Position numbers and translations under genes: made by a program. Below are positions 15,587-25,600 of a DNA stretch of 36,672 nucleotides, piece after piece; the first letter of the stretch is position 1, and every line of letters starts with the position of its first letter. A model generated the notes under the pieces. That model did no database searches, was not told the DNA's origin, and saw only the letters and a list, made by a program, of their open reading frames with translations. The DNA comes from a virus: positions 1 through 36,672 of IMG/VR virus record IMGVR_UViG_3300010354_000240. The stretch is one strand, 5' to 3'.

Positions 15587-16066
15587 ATGCATATGTTTAC
15601 GCTATATAAGCCAAATTCTAAAAATACTGGATGCGCCTTTTCATTTAAAATTGGAACTCATGGTAAAGATAAAGAACCCTGCATTTATGTAAATGCAATC
15701 CAACAACATTCTTGGAATGAAAAAACAAAAAATGGTTCATTCTCTGAAAATGCTAAAAATCCAGATAAAACAATTACTTTTAAATTAAATGAAGTCGAGG
15801 CTGCTGGTTTAATTTATGCTGTTTCTGAATATGTCGAATATAAGGCATTTCATTCCTATGAAGATAATAAAACAACTATTAGCTTCAAACCATATACAAA
15901 ACAAGATGGAACTAAAGCATTCTCTCTTAGTGTTGTAAAAAACTCAGCACTTAAATTTGGCATGGGATTTGAAATGTCTGAAGCTTATCTTCTCAAATCT
16001 TTTTGTGAAAAGATTCTTAATGAACTATTTGAATATCGTATTAGCAGTCAAAAACAAAACAACTAA
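15587..16066 (+). CDS. Possible ssDNA-binding protein (159 aa)
   Basis: Not firmly recognised. The middle reads as several beta strands (TITFKLNEVEAAGLIYAVSE, KTTISFKPYTKQDGTKAFSL) followed by an amphipathic C-terminal helix (EAYLLKSFCEKILNELFEYR). This order is reminiscent of Whirly/PC4-type single-stranded nucleic-acid-binding proteins that some phages use as SSB. No SSB gene was otherwise seen among the replication genes, and a recombination gene lies downstream in the same direction. The C-terminus (SSQKQNN) lacks the acidic tail of classic SSB. ATG 15587 is followed two codons later by another ATG. It is separated by 2 bp from the glycosyltransferase gene. Confidence 0.5.
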   Translation: MHMFTLYKPNSKNTGCAFSFKIGTHGKDKEPCIYVNAIQQHSWNEKTKNGSFSENAKNPDKTITFKLNEVEAAGLIYAVSEYVEYKAFHSYEDNKTTISFKPYTKQDGTKAFSLSVVKNSALKFGMGFEMSEAYLLKSFCEKILNELFEYRISSQKQNN

Positions 16067-16068
16067 TC

Positions 16069-17958
16069 ATGCGCAAAAAAACAATATTAATTCATAGCAA
16101 TTTTTGTCGAGCCTTTACTGGTTTTGGTAAAAATAAAAAAAATATTTTACGATATCTATTTAAAACAGGCAAGTATAATATTGTTGAATTAGCCAATGGA
16201 ATGCACTGGAATGATCCAGTTACACAATTTGTTCCTTGGAAATGTTATGGATCGTTACCCGATCAACAAAAGCTATCTCAAATTACAGATCCTACTCAAC
16301 AACGAGCGGCGGGTTATGGAGCTGAAATGATTGATCATGCAATCAAAGAAATTAAACCCGATATCTATCTAGGAATTGAAGATATTTGGGCGTTTCAAGG
16401 TTTTTATAATAAACCGTGGTGGAATAAAATTAATTCTATGGTTTGGACTACTCTTGATAGTCTTCCGATTCTAACTGAAGCAGTTGACTCCGCACCAAAG
16501 ATTAAACATTATTATGTTTGGGCTTCATTTGCAGAAAAAGCAATGAAAGAAATGGGTTATGATCATGTAAAAACTTTACGTGGCAGTTTAGAAACAGAAA
16601 CATTTTATAAGTTTGATGAAATTAAAAGAAAAGTTTTGAGGCAAAGTCATGGATTAAGTAATGAATTTATTATTGGTTTTGTTTTTAGAAATCAATTAAG
16701 AAAAAGTGTTCCAAATATTTTAGATGGATTTAAACTTTTTAAACAAGACGTACCTAACGCTAAACTTCTTTTACATACCCACTGGTCTGAAGGTTGGGAT
16801 ATTCCAAGACTTTTAGAAGAAAAAGAAATTAATCCAAATGATATTCTTACTACTTATTTTTGTAAAGCGTGTGAATCTTATGAAATTAGACCGTTCACTG
16901 GTCAAGAACAGAATTGTAGAAAATGTGGTTCTGAAAAAACAGTTAATACAACTAATATTGGACACGGAGTTTCAGAAGAGCAATTGAATGAAATTTACAA
17001 TTTAATGGATGTATATTGTCATCCATTTACCAGTGGTGGACAAGAAATCCCAATTCAAGAAGCCAAACTAACAGAATTGATTACGCTTGTAACAGATTAT
17101 TCTTGTGGCGAAGATTATTGTAATGAAGATAGTGGTGGCTTACCATTAAGTTGGGCTGAATATAGAGAACCTGGAACTCAATTCATTAAAGCTTCAACTT
17201 ATCCAGAAAGCATTCATCAACAACTTCTTAAAGTATATAATATGAACCAAGAAGAAAAAGAATCTTGGGGTAAAAAAGCAAGACAGTTTGTTATTGATAA
17301 TTGCTCTGTAGAAGTAATTGGTGGCGAGCTTGAAAAAATATTTGATTCAATGCCCGAAGTTGATTTTGATTTTGATTTTGATGGTCCATCTAGAAATCCA
17401 AATTACTCTCCACAGAAACAATTTAACGATCCATTTGAATTTGTTATTGATTTGTATGTAAATATTTTACATGAAAAAGCTGATAAGAATAATTCTGGCG
17501 TAAAACATTGGGTGAAAATGTTACAGGGTGGATTAAAGCCAGATGATCTTATTAAACATTTTCAAAATGTAGCAAAACAAACAATGTCTCAAAAGCCGAT
17601 TGACTTTGCTGATGTTTTAGATAAAGATGACGAAGGTAAAAGAATTGCTGTTGTAGTCCCACAGTCTGAAACTGATGTTCTTTTAATTAACGGATTAGTC
17701 AAGAACTTAAAAAAACTATACCCGCAACATAATATTTATATCATAACTCAACCGCAATATTTTGAATATATTGAAGATAATGTTAATATACATAAGTGTG
17801 TCGCTTATGCACAATCAATTGATAATCCAATGGTGCTAGAAGGTGCTGGACAACATAAAGGATATTTCGATCTAGCATTCTTCCCAACATACAATACTCA
17901 AAGACATTTAAATTACATTCATAACGGTAAAGATAAAACACAATTCACATTAGCATGA
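16069..17958 (+). CDS. GT4 glycosyltransferase fused to DUF4214-like domain and N-terminal half of a GT9 enzyme
   Basis: Multi-domain sugar transferase. Residues ~1-450 are a GT-B fold GT4 enzyme: an N-terminal TILIHSNFCRAFTGFGKNKK, an acceptor-domain stretch, a zinc ribbon with C265xxC268 and C283xxC286, and the donor-site helix pattern HPFTSGGQEIPIQEAKL. After a D/F repeat linker (FDFDFDG), residues ~455-500 (FVIDLYVNILHEKADKNNSG, HWVKMLQGG) match the DUF4214 pattern. Residues ~522-629 (KRIAVVVPQSETDVLLINGL, KKLYPQHNIYIIT) match the N-terminal Rossmann half of GT9 heptosyltransferases. The GT9 C-terminal half is the next gene, joined by an ATGA overlap. A role in modifying virion or host surface glycans is likely; the sugar is unknown. 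Confidence 0.82.
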   Translation: MRKKTILIHSNFCRAFTGFGKNKKNILRYLFKTGKYNIVELANGMHWNDPVTQFVPWKCYGSLPDQQKLSQITDPTQQRAAGYGAEMIDHAIKEIKPDIYLGIEDIWAFQGFYNKPWWNKINSMVWTTLDSLPILTEAVDSAPKIKHYYVWASFAEKAMKEMGYDHVKTLRGSLETETFYKFDEIKRKVLRQSHGLSNEFIIGFVFRNQLRKSVPNILDGFKLFKQDVPNAKLLLHTHWSEGWDIPRLLEEKEINPNDILTTYFCKACESYEIRPFTGQEQNCRKCGSEKTVNTTNIGHGVSEEQLNEIYNLMDVYCHPFTSGGQEIPIQEAKLTELITLVTDYSCGEDYCNEDSGGLPLSWAEYREPGTQFIKASTYPESIHQQLLKVYNMNQEEKESWGKKARQFVIDNCSVEVIGGELEKIFDSMPEVDFDFDFDGPSRNPNYSPQKQFNDPFEFVIDLYVNILHEKADKNNSGVKHWVKMLQGGLKPDDLIKHFQNVAKQTMSQKPIDFADVLDKDDEGKRIAVVVPQSETDVLLINGLVKNLKKLYPQHNIYIITQPQYFEYIEDNVNIHKCVAYAQSIDNPMVLEGAGQHKGYFDLAFFPTYNTQRHLNYIHNGKDKTQFTLA

Positions 17959-19121
17959 GTCATTTAGTAGAAGAATACGCAAAAAATCTTGGTGTTAAAA
18001 TTGCAAAACCAACTGTAGCAAAACACTTTTATCCATTATTAGCTGATAAATATATTACTATTTATTGTGAATCCACCATTGAATCTAAAAAATATTATTA
18101 TTTTAATATTGTTATTGATTTAATTAAAAACTCTTTAAATAAATTTGGTATTAAAATTGTACAGCTTGGGGCTAAAGAAAATGGAATTATACCCAATGTT
18201 GATGTTTGTTACGGTGATTTAACTTTTAAGCAAAATGCTTATATTTTATCAAAGTCTTTATTGCATATTGGTGTAGATAATGTTTTTTCCCATTATGTTA
18301 GTAGTTTAAATATTCCATTAATTTCTATTTTTGGTAATATATACCCAGAAGTTTCAGATGGGTTCTGGTCCTCAAAAGATAGAAAAGTTAATATTAAATC
18401 TCCTTGGTCTGAAAAACCATGTTTAAATTTAGTTGATCCAGAGAATTCAATAAATAAAATTAAACCAGAACTTATTGCTCAATCAATTTTAGATCAATTA
18501 AAAATAAATGGTAAAGTAAATATCAAAACAAGACATATCGGAAATTCTTTTAAAGATAAAATAATGGAAGTTGTTCCGAACTTTTTTCAACCATATCAAG
18601 AACTTAAAGACCAAATAATTTATTTAAGACTTGATTATGGTTTTGATGCTAATTATTTTATGCAATGGTGTCAATGGTGCAATGTATCAATTTTTACTGA
18701 TAAAATTATTCCATTAGAAATTATAAATAAAATTTACCCCAAAATTAAAAATCTATCTTTTATTTTAAATAAAGAAAATAATTTAGATGATTTCTATATT
18801 AGAAATTTAAAGTCTAAAAAAATAAATTTTCAAATTTTAGTTAAAGAAGAAGATCAAGTAGCTGAAATTCAAGAAAAATATTTTGAAGTTCAAGTCCGTC
18901 CATATAAAACTCTTAAAAAAGAAGATATGAATGACGAATTTTTGAATATTAAAAATACTTTTTTCACATCTGGTAAAACTATTTTATCCAATGGTAAGAG
19001 ATACCCAAGTAAGCATCATTGGCAAAAAGATGAAAATATTATTGACAAAAATCTAAATATAGTGGAAGATGATGTCTTCTACGAAGAATTAAACCATTAT
19101 TTTATTTATGAGCGAATCTAA
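17955..19121 (+). CDS. C-terminal half of GT9-type glycosyltransferase plus extension
   Basis: Residues 1-~190 continue the GT9 fold begun at the end of the upstream gene. The opening SHLVEEYAKNLGV corresponds to the inter-domain stretch of heptosyltransferases. The later ILSKSLLHIGVDNVFSHYVS and SLNIPLISIFGN match the GT9 donor-site pattern in which a Gly-x-Asp precedes a His and a ..P.i.iFG strand. Residues ~195-388 are a separate region rich in Lys, Ile and Asn with no recognised motif. Translation is probably coupled through the ATGA overlap, so the two products may reassemble into one GT9 unit. The sequence also fits an originally fused gene that was split by a stop. It overlaps the next gene by 14 bp. 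Confidence 0.72.
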   Translation: MSHLVEEYAKNLGVKIAKPTVAKHFYPLLADKYITIYCESTIESKKYYYFNIVIDLIKNSLNKFGIKIVQLGAKENGIIPNVDVCYGDLTFKQNAYILSKSLLHIGVDNVFSHYVSSLNIPLISIFGNIYPEVSDGFWSSKDRKVNIKSPWSEKPCLNLVDPENSINKIKPELIAQSILDQLKINGKVNIKTRHIGNSFKDKIMEVVPNFFQPYQELKDQIIYLRLDYGFDANYFMQWCQWCNVSIFTDKIIPLEIINKIYPKIKNLSFILNKENNLDDFYIRNLKSKKINFQILVKEEDQVAEIQEKYFEVQVRPYKTLKKEDMNDEFLNIKNTFFTSGKTILSNGKRYPSKHHWQKDENIIDKNLNIVEDDVFYEELNHYFIYERI

Positions 19122-19869
19122 AAAAACAACTCCATTTGGGAAATATAAGCGTAATCAACACGGACTTCTCGATGGAGTTAATTATGAATTTAATGAAGAT
19201 GGCTCAATTAATTGGAGGGCTATGATTAAGCCTGAATTCCTTTATCCAAATAAAGATTGGTTTGAGGGTAGGAGGCAGCAAGTTCCAACTTCTATTGAAG
19301 GCTTAAATGATAAGCAGTTGCTTATTATGTTGGGCGGTATTAAAGAGCTTGCGAAATTACGTGGATTTAACAATGTATCATATACGATTTCTCACATTAG
19401 CGAAGATTATGTTGTAGCAAAATGCCAAATCTCTTGGATTGGAAATTATGAAACAGATGATAGAGTTATTATTTTTGAGGATGTAGCTAATGCAACCGCT
19501 GATAATACTGATGATTTCTGTATTAAATTCCTAGAGACAATTGCATGTAATCGTGCATTTGTCCGTTGTGTGCGTAACTTTTTGAATATTCATATTGTTG
19601 GTGCAGATGAGATTGATAAATCAAAGAATAGGGTTATTGATCTTGGAGACGTGCTTGTGTCTACAGCAATTCCAGTTACTCCACAAGGAGCTTTAGAAAA
19701 AGCTGTAAATGAAAAACTTAAAATTAATTCTTTCGAAGATTTTAAAGAATATCTTAGAACTTTATGGATTTCTGAAAAATATAGAAATGAAGAAGCTAAA
19801 AATTGGAATTCATTTAAAGACGTTCCAGCTAAAGAATCTAGAATATTATTAAAGATTATTAATTCATAA
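19108..19869 (+). CDS. Candidate Rad52-like single-strand annealing protein
   Basis: 253 residues. The central part has a strand-strand-helix order (NNVSYTISHISEDYVVAKCQ, then VIIFEDVANAT, then FLETIACNRAFVRCVRNFL) that resembles Rad52/Erf-type annealing proteins. In those, beta strands lead into a helix with a conserved Ala/Arg-rich pattern near an (A)DA..RA motif. The N-terminus (GKYKRNQHGLLDG) is basic and the C-terminal ~70 residues look like a separate helical domain. A recombination function would fit a phage with its own replisome and RecB-like nuclease. The call is by pattern only; it could be an unrelated replication accessory. It overlaps the GT gene by 14 bp and ends 1 bp before the next start. 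Confidence 0.45.
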   Translation: MSESKKTTPFGKYKRNQHGLLDGVNYEFNEDGSINWRAMIKPEFLYPNKDWFEGRRQQVPTSIEGLNDKQLLIMLGGIKELAKLRGFNNVSYTISHISEDYVVAKCQISWIGNYETDDRVIIFEDVANATADNTDDFCIKFLETIACNRAFVRCVRNFLNIHIVGADEIDKSKNRVIDLGDVLVSTAIPVTPQGALEKAVNEKLKINSFEDFKEYLRTLWISEKYRNEEAKNWNSFKDVPAKESRILLKIINS

Positions 19870-19870
19870 A

Positions 19871-20950
19871 ATGAATTTTAAAAATTTATTAAAAAATAGA
19901 TTTTATATTTACCCCGCAAAAGAATTTATTATTGAGGGTGAGAGCTTTAATATTGTTGAAAATATTTTAAAAAACGCTGAATTTTCTTGTGATTTGGAAA
20001 ATAATATTGAGTTTTTAGATTCAAACTATGATTATGATGTTTTTAAATTTTCAATTTCCGAAAGAAGCTTTATTTTAAAATATTCATTAAATGATCCCAG
20101 TGATTTATTGAAAAATGAATTTAACTTAATTTCAGATATTGAAAGTGACTTAATTCAAAAACCATATAAAAATAATACTTTTAAATATGGTGATTATATT
20201 TCTTATTCAATTTACTCATTTGAAGAGGAGCCTTCTTTTAAAGAAACTGGGTATTCAAATTTTCTAAAAAATTTAGATGTATTTTATAACTGTTTTTCAA
20301 CTTATAATAAAAAATCAATTTCGAAACTTAATATAGATGATTATATAATTAATTTTTTGAATAATCATAAAATAGAAAATTTAACAATCCACGAAATAGA
20401 AACTATTAAAAATACACTAGATTTAGATTTAATAAATTCTTTTTTAAATAATATAAAAGCCGAAATAAAGTATTATTTATCTCAAGTAAAAAATAACAAT
20501 AAGTCATTATGTCACGGCAACTTAATTGCTTCTAATATTTTAGATGGCGGTGAATATTTTAAATTTATTAATTTTATTAATGCTTTTAATTCACATGAGT
20601 ATTATGATCTTTGTGATGCATTTTTTAATTTTAAACTCCCTATCTCTTTTGAAAGAGATTATTTTTTCAACTTCTTAAAATTTAAAGGAAGTAAATTTGA
20701 ATTGGAGGAGTGGGAATTATATAAAAACTATTATAATATAATAATAAGAAAAAAATTAATTGAATATATATTTGCTTTAATTTATGAAAAATATGTATTA
20801 TTTTTTAATAGACCAATTAAAATATATTCCACAGTAAATGATTTTAGTTTAAGTTTAGATCATTTTCTCAAAGTACCAGAATTTAAGAAAAATTATAAAT
20901 ATATTGCTGACCTATTCTCTTCGTTAATTTTAGAAAATGAATCAAATTAA
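19871..20950 (+). CDS. APH/choline-kinase-fold protein with altered catalytic residues (pseudokinase candidate)
   Basis: A 359-residue protein with the outline of an aminoglycoside/choline kinase. K70 in SFILKYS and E83 in KNEF stand where the N-lobe lysine and glutamate pair. LCHGNLIASNIL at ~213-224 is the catalytic-loop HGDxxxxN motif, but the catalytic aspartate is Asn (N217), while N222 is kept. The following metal-binding DFE/DxG strand reads INFINAF, so that Asp is also Asn (N234). D246 (YYDLCDAF) is conserved. Two essential acidic residues are thus missing, which suggests a binding or scaffold role rather than phosphotransfer. The gene is extremely AT-rich (runs of aaa, att, tta), distinct from its neighbours to the left. 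It overlaps the GNAT gene by 14 bp. Confidence 0.65.
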   Translation: MNFKNLLKNRFYIYPAKEFIIEGESFNIVENILKNAEFSCDLENNIEFLDSNYDYDVFKFSISERSFILKYSLNDPSDLLKNEFNLISDIESDLIQKPYKNNTFKYGDYISYSIYSFEEEPSFKETGYSNFLKNLDVFYNCFSTYNKKSISKLNIDDYIINFLNNHKIENLTIHEIETIKNTLDLDLINSFLNNIKAEIKYYLSQVKNNNKSLCHGNLIASNILDGGEYFKFINFINAFNSHEYYDLCDAFFNFKLPISFERDYFFNFLKFKGSKFELEEWELYKNYYNIIIRKKLIEYIFALIYEKYVLFFNRPIKIYSTVNDFSLSLDHFLKVPEFKKNYKYIADLFSSLILENESN

Positions 20951-21389
20951 AAGAATTACAAATCCAGAAGAATTTAATTTAATGATTAATGATTTAAATG
21001 ATCTTTTTTCAGAAGAAAAGGGGCATATATTTTTAGAGCATGATGCAGAATCAATTAAAAGATTTTTTTCTAATCAACTTATTTTAAATTGGGATTTTTT
21101 TGTTTGGGCTAATTTTAATGGTGAAAGTTATGATGCAATGATAGCTTTTACTAATGAAAAAAGTATTAAATTTAATTGTAAATTGTTTAATGAATATCTT
21201 TGGTTATCTAAAAATCCAAAAGTTGGATATCGCTTATTCAGAGAAGCCATTAAGTTTGCTAGGGAAAAAGATTTTAAATATATACTAATGTCTACAGTCA
21301 CAAATAATCCTAAACATGAAAAAATCAAAAATTTTTACAAGAGAATGGGATTTCTTAAAGATACAGAAACATATATAGCAAGATTATGA
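20937..21389 (+). CDS. GNAT-family N-acetyltransferase-like protein
   Basis: 150 residues with the C-terminal half of the GNAT fold: an acetyl-CoA-site region PKVGYRLFREAIKFAREKDF, a strand YILMSTVTNN, then the family-typical KIKNFYKRMGFLKD. The N-terminal half is less clear. Acetylation of a small molecule or a host or phage protein is possible; the substrate is unknown. It sits between the pseudokinase and a small basic-protein gene, coupled to the latter by ATGA. It shares the unusually low GC of this block. Confidence 0.72.
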   Translation: MNQIKRITNPEEFNLMINDLNDLFSEEKGHIFLEHDAESIKRFFSNQLILNWDFFVWANFNGESYDAMIAFTNEKSIKFNCKLFNEYLWLSKNPKVGYRLFREAIKFAREKDFKYILMSTVTNNPKHEKIKNFYKRMGFLKDTETYIARL

Positions 21390-21589
21390 ATAATAAAAAA
21401 GCAAAACAAATTAGAAAAATTATTTCTCCAACCGACGAAATAAGTAGAAGAAATTATCGTAGAGCGAAAAAAAAATATAATAAGCTATCGCAAGATGCTA
21501 GACCTATTTTTTTAGAAAAGTTATCTGAATTATTTAATTCAAATAGCAGTTCTTTGAATTCTAAAGAATCCAGTGGGTTCAACATTTGA
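21386..21589 (+). CDS. Small basic protein (67 aa), unknown
   Basis: Lys/Arg-rich N-terminal two thirds (KKAKQIRKIISPTD, RRNYRRAKKKYNKLS) that are probably helical and could bind nucleic acid. The C-terminus is Ser/Asn-rich (NSNSSSLNSKESS). No recognised family. It is coupled to the GNAT gene by ATGA, and its last 51 bp overlap the end of the converging minus-strand gene, so the Ser/Asn-rich tail may simply be forced by that overlap. Confidence 0.55.
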   Translation: MNNKKAKQIRKIISPTDEISRRNYRRAKKKYNKLSQDARPIFLEKLSELFNSNSSSLNSKESSGFNI

Positions 21590-22672
21590 AACGCTTAAAT
21601 AAATATAGGAATTGGTATTTTCAAATAAATATTCAATTCCTATATTATTATTAATAGCATACTCACTTACAAATATTCCAGATTTTCCTTCATTAGCTGA
21701 TTCACTAATTGTTACTTTTAAATCAGATGATGTAACTGATCCATAAGCGTCTACTATTTGAGTTAGATAAGATACTGTTTTATAGTTATTTTTTTCAAAA
21801 ATATCAATTATATACTTATCTTTTGTCGGTATTTCCCCACTAATTGATTCTGTTTTTGTTATTTCAACAACATTAATAGGTTGGGATATAATAGTTGATT
21901 GATCAGTTATTGGAGTTTGAGCTAAACTTATATTTTCTATATAAAATGGCTTGCCAGATCCTAATGTAGAATATGGAACAATAGCAAAATTATAATTTGT
22001 ATCATATTCAATATTTGGGGGTTTACTTAAAGTAATATTATTTAAATCTGCAAATTCAAAAACATTATTTGATTGTATTAAATTATTAAAATTAAATTCT
22101 GGCAAGCTCGCAGTTTCTGATTTAACAGCATAAAATGCTACTTTTTCTAATTTAATATATCTAGCATCATTCTGTAATGAAATATTAAAATTTATACTTT
22201 CTTCAATTCTATTTATAGTATCATCAGTTTCTATAGAGCCTGTTATAGAATAGTTTCTGTAGCCAGATCCATCAATTACTTTAACTCCAGAAATTTCAGG
22301 AACATTTCCATATACATAATATTCGGAAACATATATTTCTGGATTAAAATTATTACTTATTTTAGCTCTTATTCCAAAATCTTTTTGATATTCACCAAAT
22401 ATAGATTTATTTTCAGCTTCATCAAAAGTTATTGAAATGTTAGCTGATGTTGCATATTCTGGTAATACTGTATTTCCGTTAATATCTAATACATCAAAAG
22501 TTACATCTTTTACAAATGCATTACTTCTAAAAGATTGTGTGTTTTCTATTAAATTACTTTTATTATCTAATATTGAAAAGTAAAAAGTTACATCTTTATT
22601 TAAATGAACTCCACTCCCTATAGCTATGCCATCTAGAGTACCAGTATCATAATTTGCATCAAATTCAAACAT
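21539..22672 (-). CDS. Tail-tip protein downstream of J (377 aa), beta-rich
   Basis: A strand-rich protein 13 bp after the J-like gene and last in the tail-tip operon. It begins FEFDANYDTGTLDGIAIGSG and contains Gly/Asn-rich turns throughout. A stretch near residues 230-260 (SKPPNIEYDTNYNFAIVPYS) resembles fibronectin type III or Ig-like repeats seen at the end of J proteins. It is probably a fibre or cap attached to the J tip. No enzyme motif is visible. The 3' end overlaps the converging plus-strand gene by 51 bp, leaving no room for a terminator between them. Confidence 0.65.
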   Translation of the reverse strand: MFEFDANYDTGTLDGIAIGSGVHLNKDVTFYFSILDNKSNLIENTQSFRSNAFVKDVTFDVLDINGNTVLPEYATSANISITFDEAENKSIFGEYQKDFGIRAKISNNFNPEIYVSEYYVYGNVPEISGVKVIDGSGYRNYSITGSIETDDTINRIEESINFNISLQNDARYIKLEKVAFYAVKSETASLPEFNFNNLIQSNNVFEFADLNNITLSKPPNIEYDTNYNFAIVPYSTLGSGKPFYIENISLAQTPITDQSTIISQPINVVEITKTESISGEIPTKDKYIIDIFEKNNYKTVSYLTQIVDAYGSVTSSDLKVTISESANEGKSGIFVSEYAINNNIGIEYLFENTNSYIYLSVSNVEPTGFFRIQRTAI

Positions 22673-22685
22673 ATTATTTTTTATA

Positions 22686-25600
22686 TTAAATTGCTTTAAC
22701 CATTGCTACTATAGGTGAAGACAAATCATCTGGATTTGAATTTTCTAATCCTATAAATTTCCTAGCTGTTGAGAAAAATGAATTGTATTTTAATGGATTT
22801 TTGGAAACTACCTGTGCTTTAAATGTCCATAACCCTTGATCATTTAATCCAGAATAATATATTTTATATGGACCAGTATCAGTACTTGATGTTTGAATAA
22901 TTTGTTCATTAAAAAATCCTATATTTGGATTTTCTAAAGAAATAGAATATGTTAATCCAGCTTCTTTTAATGGTGCATACCATTCTCCAACTAAAGAAAA
23001 ATCTGTTTCATTTCTACTTGAGAAATCTAATGTTACATTTTCTGGAGAAGAGTACGCATCAACAACTTTAAACAATGTAGAATTATATTGTTGTTGTGAA
23101 CCTTCTATATAAACATCATTTTCTATAACAGCCCATTTACCACTATCATATTTAGTAGCCACCAAACTATATTCATTGGAACTATTTTCTCTAATTGATA
23201 TGACTTTATATATTTGGTCTTGTGTATTTTTAACTTGTAGTCTATATGTAGATCCAGGTTCAATAATATTTAATAAATTTAAATTAAAATTGGATGAATT
23301 TAAATATACAATTGATCCATTACTTATTTCAGTGTCAGAAGATAATGGAGAAACACCACTAACAGAATATGTTGTTATTTGTCTATTATTTTGAGTTCTA
23401 ATTTCATCATCATGAATTCCAGCAACGCTATTTTGTCCACTTAAAACACCAGTCCAATTTGTGCCTCTAAAGACATAGGATGGAGAAGCTTGTTGTAAAG
23501 CTCCTCTTCTATCTGGGGTTGTTGGTAAATATGCATAAAGATTATTTATATCTTGTACCCCGTCATCAGTTATTTCTGAAATATATTTTTCTCCACCAGT
23601 TATAAACGGTCCAGACATTGACATTACCCATCCACTTAAACTAAGATCATAATACCAACAGCGATTTGATTCATATCTATCTACATAAATAGCATGTTGA
23701 TAACCTGTTGTTTTATAAATATCTTCTGGTAGATATTGTTTTGAATATTTAGAAAATTGGAAAACCCTATCTTTTGTCCACCCCAAATTAGCATTTGAAA
23801 TTTGAAATTTATCAATCCTTCTTCTTTTTTCATCACCAAGTCTTTCTAATTCAGCAGCTGTTTTATATCCAGTAGGAGTATAAACTGTTATTTTATTCTC
23901 AACCGAAAGTAAACTTACTGGATTATCTAAAGTTAAAGCTCTATTCACTGGGTCAATATCAAGTATTCTACCATAATTAGTAGTTCTACTTTTCATTTCA
24001 TCTTCAACAATAATTAAATCTCCTGGCCTACATAATAATGCTTCTGGTCCAGTTGTGAATTCAACGCCTTGATTTTCTTTGGTTGTTTGCCATATAACGT
24101 GTTGGCCTATTCTTCTAGCCATCGATTTAGATGTTACACCAAATGTATTAACTACAGTTTTTGCATAACCTCTATATCTTATATCATCCTCATCTTTTAC
24201 TACTTCTATTTTTGTTTTAAAGTTATCTAATTTATCTACATAAGCAACTTCAACAACATTAAAAGATTCGTCTTTTTTATTGTTTGTGTAGTTAAAAAAT
24301 CCATTTTTAACATTTGAGTTAGTAAATAATGCTATAGGTTCACGGGGTCTATCATCACTAAAATGTAATTCTGAGTTAGAGAAGAAAACATTTCCTCTAA
24401 ATAAACTTGTAATAGTATTAATTGCATCAAAGATTTTAGTCGTTTCATTAAACATAATGTTGCAAGAAAATCTTGGTTCAAGTCCACCATAAAGATCTTT
24501 AACTCCAATAAATAAACCATCATCATTAACTGCATCGCAGTATCTTCCTATTTTATAAATTTCCCAAATATTAATAGATGAATCTTCTAAATATTCACCT
24601 AAACCATATCTAATATTTGTTAATATATCGTATAAAATCCAAGCTGGATTATCTGTCCAACCTAATTTTAAATCGCCATTCCAATCTCCCTTGTAAACAA
24701 GTTTATCTTCAATTTCAGTTGCATTATATGCAGCAATTGATTGGTAATATCTTTTATCCTTATTAGGAAATCTTTCTCTTAATGGAAAATAATTAGATGG
24801 TATTAATATTTTTTTCAATCTGCAATCAAAACTTCTATTAGGTATTGAAGTAAAATTTCTAGCATCTATTTTACTTCCAACTATCGCTGAAAATGGATAT
24901 GAGAAATTAAATGGGACTATTTCTGTTATTTTATTTACATGAAGCTCTCTTCTTATTAATACTGAATTAGTTTCTGCAGATACTTTATATACTTTAACAT
25001 ATCTTTTTGCGCCTTTTAATATTAAATCATTAGTTAAAGCTGGTAATGTTATTTTTTTAGATGGATTATTATCACCAGCATTAGTTGGATTTCCAACATA
25101 TGGGCCTTTACCACGGAATGTACCATCGACTGTGTAGTTAGCTTTATATGCGCCTTTTTCTTCAAAATATTTATTTTCTTGATTACCCAAATCAATTAAA
25201 ACTGGAGATTCAATTAGTCCAACTATTTTAAAATCTCTAATAATGGTTGAATTAAAATTTCTATCTACTACATATCCAGTTTCAACTCTCATTTGAAGAA
25301 TTGCTGGTATTTTCGTACCAGGTTGATCTTTTATTTTTTCATCGCTTTGTTCAGAAAGAACCATTGGAGTCGAAAGCATGTCACTTAATTGTTTTATTTC
25401 TATTGTGACAATGATTTCTTCAACATCTGGATTTTCAACATAATAAGTATAAGGAACTGGATCTTCATTAAAAGCCTCTAAGGTATTATGAAATTTCGTA
25501 TTTCCAGCAATACTACCATCTCCTTTTTTATAACTTCTTATGTCTTGTCCACCTTCTCCATTAACTTTAAGAGTTAAACTTGGAGTGCCACCAACCTCAG

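Noticed and set aside
17955-17958. Sequencing error as the only explanation for the split GT9 gene
   Set aside because: The ATGA junction is the same coupling device used at many other gene pairs here, so a real gene boundary is at least as likely; kept as a finding instead.
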